From contig OZ244993.1 in NCBI GenBank assembly GCA_965223485.1, positions 1-64,000 of the forward strand: 64,000 nucleotides of DNA, written 5' to 3'. A program made the translations under genes and the position numbers. This stretch comes from VXPQ01 sp965223485 (GTDB lineage: Bacteria > Bacteroidota > Rhodothermia > Rhodothermales > VXPQ01). Below the pieces are notes generated by a model. It searched no databases. It saw only the letters and a program-made list of their open reading frames with translations, and was not told the DNA's origin. Positions 1 through 9,640 of the stretch are shown piece by piece; the stretch's first letter is position 1; each line of letters starts with the position of its first letter.

Positions 1-11
1 AAAGCTACCGC

Positions 12-2369
12 ATGCTCCTCGCTGCCTTCCTGACATCCATCTGCCTCGTCGGAACAGCGCATGCTCAGAAAGGATTCGGCAAGGCCGTCCTTATTTCCGG
101 AGACCGGATTTTTGTCGGAGAACCGGATAACCTGTACCGTCCCGGTACCGTGTACATCTTCCATCAGGCAGACGGAGAGTGGGTACAGGAAGCCGTGATT
201 ACAGCGATGGACGCCGAAATGAATGATGGATTTGGAGGCAGTCTGGCTATTAAAGGAGATATGCTCGTCGTCGGATCGTCCGGCAAGGACGGAGAAGCCG
301 GCTCCGCACATGTATTCGGGCACATGGAAGATGGATGGATGCATCAGGCAGTCCTGACAGGCGACGATGCCGGACCCGACGATGCTTTCGGGATGACGGT
401 TGGACTGAGCGACGGCGCCGTGTTCGTGGGGGCTCCGGCCGCCGACTCGTCCGCGGGGGCCGCCTATGTATTCGAGCAGGACGACAATGGAATGTGGATG
501 CAGGTTGCGCGCCTCCAGGGCAGTGAGGTGAAAAAGAGCGGCCGCTTCGGAACAGCCATTGCCGCCGCAGAAGGGCGCGCATTCGTCGGAGCCCACGGTG
601 GAGACGACGCAACGGGCGGCGTATATCTGTTCGAGCGGGATGCTTCCTCGGGGGAATGGACCGAATCGCAACTATTGAAAGGCCGCATCTCGGAAGAGGG
701 CGACCGTTACGGCGCTTCCCTTGACCTGATGGGCGATGAACTGCTTGTCGGCATTCCCCGGTTCGCCAACCGCGCGGGCGGCGCTATCATGTACCAAAGA
801 GACGAGGAGTCGAACGCCTGGACATCGACCATGCTGTTATTGCCGTTCGCGGCCACAAGCCCGCCGGGCTTCGGAACGGATATCGCGCTCGGCGAAAGTG
901 AAGTATGGAGCGGTGCGCCGAGGGCGGCAGGCTTCCATGGCAGCATATACCGGTTCGCAAAAGACGGGGACGGCGTATACGGTAAATCAACGTCGATCAG
1001 CCTTCCCGACCTGCAGCGCGGCGATCTGTTCGGGGAAACGCTGGACATCTCCGGGAACACCGCTGCGGTCACCCTCAACAGGGCCGATTTCGGCGCCGGC
1101 GCGGTAGCCGTGTTCGAACGCAGCGAGGAAGGCGGCTGGGACCATAGCGCCACGCTCCGCAGCCCATCGGGCGGACTCGAGGCAGTCACGGGCGACATGG
1201 TGGACTGTACGGAAGGCTCCGCCGGCGTTTTTTCCTGCGACATGGTGGACATGCTTGCCTTCCTGCCGATACGTGAGGTCGGCGGTGAACGCGGCGTCCA
1301 GTTGAACGACATCTGGGGATGGACCGATCCCGAAAGCGGACGGGAATATGCGCTGGCTGGACGGGTTGACGGCACATCGTTCGTTGACGTCACAGACCCC
1401 TCGAATCCGGTTTATCTCGGCAACCTGCCGAGAACGGAAGGCACGCCAGGGGCCGTCTGGCGCGACATCAAGGTGTATAAAGACCACGCCTTTATCGTAG
1501 CCGACGCTGCCCGGGAGCACGGCGTACAGGTGTTCGACCTGACGCAACTGCGCGATGTCAGTGACATGCCCATGACCTTCGAGGAAACGGCGCATTACGA
1601 CGGAATCAACAGTGCGCATAATATCGTCATCAACACGGACACCGGGTTTGCATACACCGTGGGCGGTCGGGCCGGCGGCGAAACCTGTGGAGGCGGACTG
1701 CACATGATCAATATCCAGGACCCGACCAACCCGACGTTCGCCGGCTGCTACTCCGCCTCGGGGACCGGACGCGCCGGGACAGGATACACCCACGACGCGC
1801 AATGCATCGTCTATAACGGTCCTGACTCCGACTACGCAGGACGCGAACTCTGCTTCGGCTCCAACGAAACGGCCCTGAATATCGCGGACGTTACGGACAA
1901 GGACGCCCCCGTCAGTGTGGCGACGGCAGCGTATCCCAGCGTATCCTACACCCACCAGGGTTGGATCAGCGACGATCATCACTACTTCTTCGTGAACGAC
2001 GAACTGGACGAGATAAGCGGTAGCGTACCCGAAACCCGCACCCTCATCTGGGACATCACCGACATCGACGACCCGCAACTCGTCAATGAGTATACGTGGG
2101 GAAGCGAAGCGTCGGATCACAACCTGTACATACACGGAAATCTGATGTACCAGTCGAATTATGTCAGCGGGCTCCGCATCCACGATGTGAGCGACCCGAT
2201 GAACCCCCGCGAGGTGGGATATTTCGACACGATGCCGGTCGGCGACAACTCTCCGGGTTTTGCAGGATCCTGGAGCAACTACCCGTTCTTCGAGAGCGGT
2301 ACGATCGTGGTTTCCAGTATGGGCGAAGGCCTTTTCATTCTGAAGAAGAAGCAGGAACTGGGTCTTTAA
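12..2369 (+). CDS. Exported FG-GAP / choice-of-anchor B beta-propeller protein (5' end may lie outside the window)
   Basis: The protein has two parts. Residues about 20-400 hold repeated FG-GAP-type blades (pattern FGxxVxxxGxxxxVGxP followed by GxxYxF), as in integrin-alpha-like propellers. Residues about 415-785 match the choice-of-anchor B family, with GTSFVDVTDPSNPVYLG, THDAQCIVYNG and HQGWISDDHHYFFVNDELDE as landmarks. The N-terminus MLLAAFLTSICLVGTAHAQ is a clear signal peptide. Only 11 bases precede the ATG and the frame stays open to the window edge (Ser-Tyr-Arg), so the true start may be upstream, with the visible Met inside a longer n-region. No T9SS tail is visible. Role is unknown: such proteins are extracellular and presumed binding or structural. 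It is the first of three propeller-type genes on this strand. Confidence 0.85.
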   Translation: MLLAAFLTSICLVGTAHAQKGFGKAVLISGDRIFVGEPDNLYRPGTVYIFHQADGEWVQEAVITAMDAEMNDGFGGSLAIKGDMLVVGSSGKDGEAGSAHVFGHMEDGWMHQAVLTGDDAGPDDAFGMTVGLSDGAVFVGAPAADSSAGAAYVFEQDDNGMWMQVARLQGSEVKKSGRFGTAIAAAEGRAFVGAHGGDDATGGVYLFERDASSGEWTESQLLKGRISEEGDRYGASLDLMGDELLVGIPRFANRAGGAIMYQRDEESNAWTSTMLLLPFAATSPPGFGTDIALGESEVWSGAPRAAGFHGSIYRFAKDGDGVYGKSTSISLPDLQRGDLFGETLDISGNTAAVTLNRADFGAGAVAVFERSEEGGWDHSATLRSPSGGLEAVTGDMVDCTEGSAGVFSCDMVDMLAFLPIREVGGERGVQLNDIWGWTDPESGREYALAGRVDGTSFVDVTDPSNPVYLGNLPRTEGTPGAVWRDIKVYKDHAFIVADAAREHGVQVFDLTQLRDVSDMPMTFEETAHYDGINSAHNIVINTDTGFAYTVGGRAGGETCGGGLHMINIQDPTNPTFAGCYSASGTGRAGTGYTHDAQCIVYNGPDSDYAGRELCFGSNETALNIADVTDKDAPVSVATAAYPSVSYTHQGWISDDHHYFFVNDELDEISGSVPETRTLIWDITDIDDPQLVNEYTWGSEASDHNLYIHGNLMYQSNYVSGLRIHDVSDPMNPREVGYFDTMPVGDNSPGFAGSWSNYPFFESGTIVVSSMGEGLFILKKKQELGL

Positions 2370-2384
2370 CGGCACATGGCGGCA

Positions 2385-2431
2385 AGCGGGTTACCCACCG
2401 GTATGTACATAGCCGGTGTGCGTAGCCCGCT
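2385..2431 (+). other. Intergenic hairpin
   Basis: A long imperfect inverted repeat lies between the first two propeller genes. The left arm AGCGGGTTACCCACCGG pairs with the right arm CCGGTGTGCGTAGCCCGCT around an 11-nt loop. No T-tract follows, so it is not a classical intrinsic terminator. It may be an mRNA processing or stability element. Confidence 0.45.
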
Positions 2432-2458
2432 CGCCCGTTCCACTATCCGACAGGTTGC

Positions 2459-3829
2459 ATGCGGCGATATCTTGAAATAATCGCCTTCGTCTGTACACTG
2501 TGCGGCATCGCCGTAACGGCTTCCGCACCACAGGCAGCGGGACAAACACGAACCGACATCGTGTTTACACGCGATGTTCTTCCGGTTATCCGGGAATCCT
2601 TTCTTCCTCTTCTGACAGAGGACACTGGCCTCGACGGCGGGTCATGGGAAACCCTGATGCGCGGGTCCGAACAGGGCGAGGTCGTCATCCCCTTCGACGC
2701 CGACCGCAGCCTGCTTATAGAGCGCGCAGAACAGGCAGGAGTCGACCCCGCCGCCATTGCGCTGGTGCGGACCTGGATCGAAGGGGGTGCACAGAGTGAC
2801 GACGGGGAGATTCCGTATGCGGATGCGGGGCCGTTTCTCTACGTGTGTAACCAGGGATCCGCGATAATTTCCATGATCGACATGGAAGCCCATGTCGTCG
2901 CCCGTACCGTGGATCTGCGCGATTTTGGCTTCTCCGCCAATGCCAAGCCGCACCATGTGGCGGTCACGCCCGACGGGGCGTTCTGGTACGTATCGCTCAT
3001 CGGCGAGCATACCGTGCTGAAATTCAACCGGCACAACGAACTGGTGGGGCGCACGGCGTTCGAGGCGCCGGGTATGCTGGCCTTCGATCCCGTCCTGGAA
3101 CAACTGTATGTGGGCCGGTCGATGAGCGCCGTCAACCCGCCGCAACGCATCGGCGTCATCGAGCCGGACAGCATGGATATCGAGGAAATCGACGTATTCC
3201 ATCCCCGGCCGCACGCCCTTAACGTGACCCCCGACGGGCGGTACGTGTTCAGCGCCAGTCTCGGCATGAATCAGATCGCTGTAGTGGACGCCGAATCCCT
3301 GGATATCGAACTCGTCCCCATCCCGGGCATGCATCACAGTCTGGTGCAATTTGCTGTGGCCCCCGACGGACACGCCATGATCGTCGGCGGACACATGAGT
3401 GGAGATATTCTTTTTCTCGACATCACGGAGCCGATGCAGCCCGAGGTCACACAAACGCTGCCGCTTGGTGGGGGACCCTGGCATCCATCGTTTCTTCCCG
3501 GCGGGGATCACATCGTTTTTCCCGCCAAAATGGCCAACGCCGTCGCCATCCTTGATGTGGCTACCGGAACCGAAATCGAAAGGGTTTCCGGGCACGGCCT
3601 CGCACAACCGCACGGAAGTGCGGTACGCCCGGACGGACGGTATATTTACGTATCCAACAACAATCTGAACGCGGCGTTTACGCCTCGATACCACCGGGAA
3701 GGCAATGATTCCCCTAACGGATCGGTGGTAGTAATCGACGCGAACACGTTCGACATCGTAAAGGTCATCGAGGTGGAACAGTATCCCACGGGTATCGGCG
3801 CCCAGCGGGATGAAACGGCCGCCCGCTAA
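2459..3829 (+). CDS. YncE-like (YVTN) beta-propeller protein with haem-less cytochrome-like N-domain
   Basis: A signal peptide (residues 1 to about 29, ending ASAPQAAGQ) precedes a domain of about 90 residues and then a YVTN/YncE-type propeller (about residues 118-456). Blade motifs include HHVAVTPDGAFWYVS, ALNVTPDGRYVFSA and HGSAVRPDGRYIYVSNNN. The N-domain reads VLPVIRESF, then GGSWETLMRGSEQGEVVIP, then DRSLLIERAEQ, then TWIEGGAQ. That is the frame of planctomycete-type cytochrome c domains (PSCyt1), but the expected CxxCH haem site is replaced by a Cys-free stretch. It is likely periplasmic or surface exposed. It ends 8 bp before the next gene, so the two are probably co-transcribed. Biochemical role is unknown. 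Confidence 0.82.
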   Translation: MRRYLEIIAFVCTLCGIAVTASAPQAAGQTRTDIVFTRDVLPVIRESFLPLLTEDTGLDGGSWETLMRGSEQGEVVIPFDADRSLLIERAEQAGVDPAAIALVRTWIEGGAQSDDGEIPYADAGPFLYVCNQGSAIISMIDMEAHVVARTVDLRDFGFSANAKPHHVAVTPDGAFWYVSLIGEHTVLKFNRHNELVGRTAFEAPGMLAFDPVLEQLYVGRSMSAVNPPQRIGVIEPDSMDIEEIDVFHPRPHALNVTPDGRYVFSASLGMNQIAVVDAESLDIELVPIPGMHHSLVQFAVAPDGHAMIVGGHMSGDILFLDITEPMQPEVTQTLPLGGGPWHPSFLPGGDHIVFPAKMANAVAILDVATGTEIERVSGHGLAQPHGSAVRPDGRYIYVSNNNLNAAFTPRYHREGNDSPNGSVVVIDANTFDIVKVIEVEQYPTGIGAQRDETAAR

Positions 3830-3837
3830 GACCCAGG

Positions 3838-5787
3838 ATGCATCGTTTCCGTCTACTCTCCTTTCTTCTCCTGCTTTCCGGCGTACTGCCGGTTACGTTC
3901 CTTCCCGGCTGCGCCGGCACAGGACCGCGCGTAGAGGCCGAACGGGTTACCAGCGAAATGCCCACCCGGCGCATACTGGCGCCTTTCGAGGTGTACAAGG
4001 CGAACGGCGACGCATACCCTTATCCTTTTCTTGGCGGATTCAACATGCCGAGACCCCAACTCCTCGATATCGATGCGGATGGAGACAATGACCTGTTCGT
4101 GCAGGATCATCCGAACGCAATCATGTTTTTCGAGCGCAACGACACATCGGGGCCTCTTTTATGGACCTGGCGATCAGGCAAGTACGCTGGACTCGACGTC
4201 GGAGAATGGTACCGTTTCGCAGACATGGACGGAGACGGCGATTTCGACCTGCTCGCCGAGCAGCCTTTCAGTCATATGCGGTACTACAAAAACGTGGGAA
4301 CGCCCCTGCGGGCCGCCTTCGTACAGGTGGCCGATACCCTCCGGGATGCAGAGGGTGAACCGGTATTCTCCGACCGGCAGAACATCCCCAATATTACCGA
4401 CATCGACTGCGATGGCTTGCCGGATCTGTTCATTGGACGCATTGACGGCACCGTCATGCGGTATGAAGCCGTCGAAACCGAACCCGTACCCGTATTCAAG
4501 CTCCTTACAGAAAATTTTGAAGACATTCGGATTGTGGCCCAGTTTGGACAGCCTGGCATGCCCGGCCCGCCAGCCCTTCCGAATATTCCGGGGGTAGATG
4601 AAGATTTTATGAATGAGGGGCCGTCTCCGGGAAGAGATTTCTTAGTGGAAGACACGCAAGACCGGTCCGATCCGCTGCATGGAGCCAACACCATGACCTT
4701 TGCCGATATCGACGGCGACAACGACCAGGATCTGTTCTGGGGCGATTTCTTTGAGCCCGGCCTGCTGTACATCGAAAACACGGGGGGTTGCGCCCAACCT
4801 CGCCTGCGCAATACGCCCGTTCCCTTTCCGCCCGGCGATCCGCTCCAGTCCAGCGGGTACAATGCCCCCACCTTCGGAGATCTCGACGCCGACGGAGATA
4901 TGGATCTGCTGGCAGGTGTCCTCGGGGGAGCCTTCAACCCGAACAAGACGGCGCGATCCAATCTTTATATGTACGAACAGCTCCCGGAAGAACGGTTTGC
5001 GCTGCGTACGACCCGGTTCATGGACCAGATTGATGTGGGAAGCGAAAGCTATCCCGTGCTGGTCGATCTGGATGCAGACGGCGACGACGACCTGCTCGTC
5101 TCCAATAAAATCTCATCGGAAGACGGGCGCACCGCTTCACTGACGTACTTCGAAAATGTGGACGGCGCATACCATGTGGGTGAAGCACCCGACTTCTTTC
5201 CCGCCTACCATTACGCACCGGCCTTCGCCGACCTGGATGACGACGGCGACAAGGACCTTCTGCTCGGAACATGGAACGACGGCATAGCATGGTACCGCAA
5301 CGAAGGCGCCCCCGGCGCACCGCATTTCGTTCTGAAACAGCGGGCATTTATCCGATTGACGCGCGGCAGCCACACCACGCCGGTATTGGTAGACATCGAC
5401 AACGACGGCGACCTTGACCTGTTCGTGGGCGAAACTTCCGGAGCCATCAACTTCTACCGGAACGCAGGGACCCCTTCCGCCCCGACGTTCGAATTTGTTT
5501 CCGACGAATACGCCGGCATTGACGTCGGACGCCGCAGCGTGCCGACCTTTATCGATGCAGACCGCGACGGTGACCTGGACATGATTGTCGGAAGCGAACA
5601 CGAGGGTCTTCTCCTGTTTCGCAACCGGGGAGACCAAACCACGCCCATGTTCGGAGAGAGCGAACCGCTGCCGTACGATGTGCCCGAGGCAGCGGTCCCG
5701 TCATTCGGCGACCCGGATGGCGACGGCGCCCTCGAACTTGTGGTCGGCGGATACAGTGGAGGACTCCTGTACTTTGACGGGCCGTGA
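3838..5787 (+). CDS. FG-GAP/VCBS-repeat lipoprotein
   Basis: A 649-residue protein with a lipoprotein signal (hydrophobic LLSFLLLLSGVL, lipobox LPGC with Cys25). It then carries about ten FG-GAP/VCBS repeats with Ca-binding loops of the form DxDxDGDxDL, for example DIDADGDNDLF, DMDGDGDFDLL, DLDADGDMDLL, DLDDDGDKDLL and DIDNDGDLDLF. The last loop (DPDGDGALELV) is degenerate. Repeats are joined by YFENVDG or YRNAG-type segments typical of VCBS proteins. It is predicted to be a membrane-anchored, Ca-stabilised beta-propeller at the cell surface; the ligand is unknown. The start lies 8 bp after the previous stop, which supports translational coupling of the two genes. Confidence 0.85.
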   Translation: MHRFRLLSFLLLLSGVLPVTFLPGCAGTGPRVEAERVTSEMPTRRILAPFEVYKANGDAYPYPFLGGFNMPRPQLLDIDADGDNDLFVQDHPNAIMFFERNDTSGPLLWTWRSGKYAGLDVGEWYRFADMDGDGDFDLLAEQPFSHMRYYKNVGTPLRAAFVQVADTLRDAEGEPVFSDRQNIPNITDIDCDGLPDLFIGRIDGTVMRYEAVETEPVPVFKLLTENFEDIRIVAQFGQPGMPGPPALPNIPGVDEDFMNEGPSPGRDFLVEDTQDRSDPLHGANTMTFADIDGDNDQDLFWGDFFEPGLLYIENTGGCAQPRLRNTPVPFPPGDPLQSSGYNAPTFGDLDADGDMDLLAGVLGGAFNPNKTARSNLYMYEQLPEERFALRTTRFMDQIDVGSESYPVLVDLDADGDDDLLVSNKISSEDGRTASLTYFENVDGAYHVGEAPDFFPAYHYAPAFADLDDDGDKDLLLGTWNDGIAWYRNEGAPGAPHFVLKQRAFIRLTRGSHTTPVLVDIDNDGDLDLFVGETSGAINFYRNAGTPSAPTFEFVSDEYAGIDVGRRSVPTFIDADRDGDLDMIVGSEHEGLLLFRNRGDQTTPMFGESEPLPYDVPEAAVPSFGDPDGDGALELVVGGYSGGLLYFDGP

Positions 5788-5862
5788 CCTTCACAGGAGA
5801 GCGGGTGTCCGCAACGATCCGCTATCGAACATAGCTCAGGCTTCCGTACACACAGCAGCCCC

Positions 5863-7074
5863 GTGAAAACTTTCATTTCATTTCCGGAAGCGCGGGACAT
5901 CGTGCTGGACCATCTCCCTGGTCCACGCGAAGAACACATAGCCCTCGGCATGGCTCTCGGCAAGACACTGAGCCGACCCATTGTCGCCGCCGAAAATATT
6001 CCTCCGTTCGACAACTCGGCGATGGACGGCTTTGCCGTACGGGCACAGGATGTGCCTGCACCGGGCGCCTGCCTGCCGATCGCCGGCGAGATATCCGCAG
6101 GCTGCAGCGATATCCATCCCCTTACGCCGGGCGCCTGTGTCCGCATCATGACGGGCGCCCCCTTGCCGGAAGGAGCGAACGCCGTGCTCCCCATAGAGGT
6201 CGCAGAACCGCACCCCGAGGAAAACTCCGTAACGTTCCTCAAGGCAGCAATCCCCGGCAATCATGTGCGGTCCGCCGGACAAGACATGCCCCGGGGCCGT
6301 ACGGTGCTGGAAACGGGAAACGTATTGGGACCTGCCGACATTGCCGTGCTCGCCTCATTGGGACAGGTGCAAGTCCCGATTACGCGCTCGCCTAACGTAT
6401 CGATCGTTACCACGGGCGACGAACTGATCGAACCGTCTGAACCGCTGCGTCCCGGCAAGATCCGCAACGCGAACGGCCCGGCGCTGGCGGCGCAGATCGC
6501 TACGGCGGGCGGCCGATTATATGGCCGATTTCACGCCCGCGACACGCGAGAAGCCGTCCGAAGCGCGCTCGAAGCCGCCTGCGGGGGCGACATGCTGGTC
6601 ATATCAGGAGGCGTTTCCGTGGGGGATTACGACTTCGTGAAGGATGTACTGGAAGACATGGGACTATCCATGCTATTCTGGCGGGTGCGGCAACGGCCCG
6701 GCAAACCGCTCGTCTTCGGGCTACTGGGAGATATTCCCGTCTTCGGGCTGCCCGGCAATCCGGTCTCCTCCGCTGTCTGCTTCGAGGCGTACGTGCGTCC
6801 TGTCCTTGCCGGAATGCTGGGGCGGCAAGACGTGTTGCCCCACCTCGAACCCGCTGTGCTGGGCAAGGACATTCCTAAAAAACAGGGGCTTCATCATTTC
6901 GTACCGGGACGGGCGTGGTGGGTGGACCGCACGTTGACCGTTGCGCCTGCGGGGCCGCAAGGCTCCCATATCGTCTCGTCGCTGGCGCTCGCAGACGGCC
7001 TCATTCACCTTGCAGAATCGCTCGATAAAGCGCCTGCAGGCATGCCCGTTCCCTTTGAACGCCTGCGTTGGTGA
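5863..7074 (+). CDS. moeA: Molybdopterin molybdenumtransferase MoeA
   Basis: This 403-residue protein inserts molybdenum into adenylylated molybdopterin in the last step of Moco synthesis (cytoplasmic). Family motifs are all present: PPFDNSAMDGFAVR (47-60), TGAPLPEGA (97-105), TTGDEL (183-188), SGGVSVGDYD (248-257), RPGKPL (278-283) and GLPGNPVSS (295-303). Length is normal for MoeA. The start codon is GTG at 5863, with no strong Shine-Dalgarno site. It converges with moaA across 69 bp, and no other Moco genes are visible in the window. Confidence 0.96.
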   Translation: MKTFISFPEARDIVLDHLPGPREEHIALGMALGKTLSRPIVAAENIPPFDNSAMDGFAVRAQDVPAPGACLPIAGEISAGCSDIHPLTPGACVRIMTGAPLPEGANAVLPIEVAEPHPEENSVTFLKAAIPGNHVRSAGQDMPRGRTVLETGNVLGPADIAVLASLGQVQVPITRSPNVSIVTTGDELIEPSEPLRPGKIRNANGPALAAQIATAGGRLYGRFHARDTREAVRSALEAACGGDMLVISGGVSVGDYDFVKDVLEDMGLSMLFWRVRQRPGKPLVFGLLGDIPVFGLPGNPVSSAVCFEAYVRPVLAGMLGRQDVLPHLEPAVLGKDIPKKQGLHHFVPGRAWWVDRTLTVAPAGPQGSHIVSSLALADGLIHLAESLDKAPAGMPVPFERLRW

Positions 7075-7143
7075 TGCCTATGACGGCATGCAGCAGGGGC
7101 ATTTCGTTCGGCCGGCCCAGGCCCCGACCATGCAACCTGCCGC

Positions 7144-8124
7144 CTATCCCCCGATCAGGATCATGGGACGGTTTTCCTGATCCACCAGCTGGAGCATACC
7201 CGCATGAGCGGCCTTCTTCCGCAACACGGCGCTCCGTATCGCCTCTTCCAGGTCCCAATCCGAGGCCCCGTCCCGAAGCAAATCGCGCAGGCTTACCTCG
7301 GTATGCCCGAAAAGGCATACCTTCAACGATCCGTCGGCGGTAAGACGGAGCCGGTTGCACGACCCGCAGAATTTTTCACTCATTGACGTGATAAACCCTA
7401 CCGTACCCCGGTATCCCGGGACGCGCCAGGTTTTCGATGTGGAATGCGGCCCGTCTTCCAGCCGAACCAGTGCAGGGTGGCGCATGCGGATGTGCGCCAG
7501 CATATCTGCATACGGAACAAACCCTTTCTCGGACCAGCCATTACCTTGAAAAGGCATGTATTCGATGAACCGGACCTCGATCGGGGCATCTCGTGTCAAC
7601 TCCACGAAATCGAGTGTCTCGTCGTCATTCACCCCGCGCATTACCACACAATTCACCTTCACCGGGCTGTAGCCGTACGAAATCGCCAGGTCGATGGCTT
7701 GCAATACCTCTTCGAGCCCCTTGCGCCGGGTGATGGCTTCAAATCTTTCGGGGACGAGGGTATCCAGACTGATGTTGATCGCATTGACCCCGGCGGCGTG
7801 GAGACGGGGCAGTTTCCTCGGTAATAGCATACCGTTCGTGGTAAGAGCCAGCGTCGTGAGCCCGGGCAGGCGCCCCAGTTTTTCCACCAGTTCTTCCATA
7901 TGCTTGCGGACAAGCGGCTCACCGCCCGTCAGTCGAATTTTATCGACGCCGCAACAAACGAAAATGCGTGCGAGTCGTTCGATCTCCTCGAAAGTGAGCA
8001 GTTCGCTTCGGGGCGAGAGGTCTACCCCTTCCTCCGGCATGCAATACCGGCAACGCAGGTTGCACCGCTCCGTAATGGAAATGCGAAGACAGGTATGCTG
8101 GCGTCCGAAGCGATCGACGAACAT
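7144..8124 (-). CDS. moaA: GTP 3',8-cyclase MoaA (radical SAM)
   Basis: MoaA converts GTP to 3',8-cyclo-dihydro-GTP, the first step of Moco synthesis. The radical-SAM CxxxCxxC is CNLRCRYC (Cys 21, 25 and 28 from the ATG at 8124). The C-terminal 4Fe-4S site is CGSCNRLRLTADGSLKVC, the SAM-binding GGEP is in RLTGGEPLVR, and the protein ends in the functionally important Gly-Gly (ILIGG). The open frame extends to a TTG at 8133, but MFVDRFGRQHT from the ATG at 8124 matches the usual MoaA start, so I prefer 326 residues. It is divergent from the MATE gene (80 bp between) and convergent with moeA. Confidence 0.96.
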   Translation of the reverse strand: MFVDRFGRQHTCLRISITERCNLRCRYCMPEEGVDLSPRSELLTFEEIERLARIFVCCGVDKIRLTGGEPLVRKHMEELVEKLGRLPGLTTLALTTNGMLLPRKLPRLHAAGVNAINISLDTLVPERFEAITRRKGLEEVLQAIDLAISYGYSPVKVNCVVMRGVNDDETLDFVELTRDAPIEVRFIEYMPFQGNGWSEKGFVPYADMLAHIRMRHPALVRLEDGPHSTSKTWRVPGYRGTVGFITSMSEKFCGSCNRLRLTADGSLKVCLFGHTEVSLRDLLRDGASDWDLEEAIRSAVLRKKAAHAGMLQLVDQENRPMILIGG

Positions 8125-8204
8125 GACAAACAAGGATAAACGGGCAGACCTGCGTACAAAATCAAACTCTCCGGCGCTCGTTTCGATCCAGAGATAAACA
8201 CTTC

Positions 8205-9632
8205 TTGTCCCGACAGAAACCTTCTCTTACCAATCTCCCCGAACGTCCCGGCAATTGGGGACGCGCCGTACTCGAAGCCATTCGTGGAACGCATCAGGAC
8301 TTCACTTCCGGCAGCCTCGTGCGCGCCGTTGTGCTGCTGTCCATTCCGATGGTGCTGGAGATGCTTATGCAATCCGTCTTCGAGTTCGCAGATATTTTCT
8401 TTGTTGGTCGGCTGGGAGCGGGTGCGGTGGCAGCGGTGGGTATCGGCGCTTCGTTACTGATTTTCGTATTCGCCACGGGCATTGGCCTTAGCATGGCGGT
8501 CACCGCCATGGTAGCCCGGCGAATCGGGGAAAAGAATCCCGAAGCAGCATCCGCTACCGCCTGGCAAGCCATTATTGCGGGAATCGTGATCTCTATCCCG
8601 TTCTCCGTGGTCGGCATCTGGTTTGCCCCCGATATGCTCCGCCTCATGGGCGCCACGGAGGAGGTCGTGGAATACGGCGCCACGTACGTTTCCATCCTCT
8701 TCGGCAGCAACATCACCATCCTGCTCCTTTTTCTCATCAACGCCATTTTCAGGGGAGCCGGCGACGCCGTATTCGCTATGCGGGCGCTGGCCATCGCAAA
8801 TCTTCTGAACATTGCGCTCGACCCCCTATTCATCTTCGGCCTGGGGCCCATTCCCGCCATGGGTATCACCGGGGCGGCTATCGCGACGGCCTTTTCACGG
8901 GCCACAGGCATCGCCTATCAACTCCTCGTGCTGTTCCGGGGCAGCGGGCGACTGACCATACGGCGCAATGTGATGCACATGAACGGGAAGCTTTTGCGCC
9001 GCATGTTGAAAATTTCCGGACCGGGTATCGTGCAATATCTGGTCGCTTCGGCCAGTTGGATCGCCATCATACGCCTTGTGGCGGCATTCGGCAGCGAGGC
9101 GGTAGCGGGTTATACGATCGGGATACGTGTCGTCATCTTTGCAATCCTGCCCGCGTGGGGCATGGCCAATGCGGCCGCCACGCTGACCGGGCAAAACCTC
9201 GGCGCCGGGCAGCCTGAACGGGCTGCACGATCCGTGTGGATTACCGCCAGCGCCAGCGCGTCTATTCTTGCGCTGGCGGGTATCGGCTTGATGATGACAT
9301 CCAGCACCATCATGCGCCTTTTTACCGACCAGCCTGAAGTGATCGAGGTCGGGGCATTGCTCTTGCGCTACCTCGGCGGAAGCTACCCTTTCCTTGCCCT
9401 TGGCATGACTATGCTACAGGCCTTCAACGGAGCCGGTGACACCGTTACGCCTACATGGATCAACTTCTTCTGCGGATGGGTCTTCCAGATTCCCGTGGCG
9501 TTGCTGCTCGCACATACACTGGGCCTTGGAACAGAAGGCATTTTCATAGGCCTTGCAGCTACCCAGGTATTGTATGCCGCAGTGGGCATCGCATGGTTCC
9601 GACGCGGGCGCTGGAAATTGAAGGTGGTGTAG
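8205..9632 (+). CDS. MATE-family efflux transporter
   Basis: An inner-membrane Na+- or H+-coupled multidrug/toxin exporter of 475 residues, a normal family length with about 12 hydrophobic segments. Recognisable MATE features are the first helix pair (SIPMVLEMLMQSVFEFADIF, then FVGRLGAGAVAAVGIG), the repeat-internal FRGAGDAVFAM, the second-half GxxxxAAxxTGQNLGAGQPERA and LQAFNGAGDTVTPTW. The start is a TTG at 8205; an in-frame stop at 8124 and the lack of ATG leave TTG or a slightly downstream GTG as the options. The substrate cannot be told from sequence. The stop lies only 8 bp from the stop of giant gene A on the other strand. Confidence 0.93.
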   Translation: MSRQKPSLTNLPERPGNWGRAVLEAIRGTHQDFTSGSLVRAVVLLSIPMVLEMLMQSVFEFADIFFVGRLGAGAVAAVGIGASLLIFVFATGIGLSMAVTAMVARRIGEKNPEAASATAWQAIIAGIVISIPFSVVGIWFAPDMLRLMGATEEVVEYGATYVSILFGSNITILLLFLINAIFRGAGDAVFAMRALAIANLLNIALDPLFIFGLGPIPAMGITGAAIATAFSRATGIAYQLLVLFRGSGRLTIRRNVMHMNGKLLRRMLKISGPGIVQYLVASASWIAIIRLVAAFGSEAVAGYTIGIRVVIFAILPAWGMANAAATLTGQNLGAGQPERAARSVWITASASASILALAGIGLMMTSSTIMRLFTDQPEVIEVGALLLRYLGGSYPFLALGMTMLQAFNGAGDTVTPTWINFFCGWVFQIPVALLLAHTLGLGTEGIFIGLAATQVLYAAVGIAWFRRGRWKLKVV

Positions 9633-9640
9633 GTCCGGAA

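Noticed and set aside
987..2375. Minus-strand open frame of 462 codons opposite the first gene
   Set aside because: Antisense shadow of a well-supported choice-of-anchor B gene; no recognisable domain.
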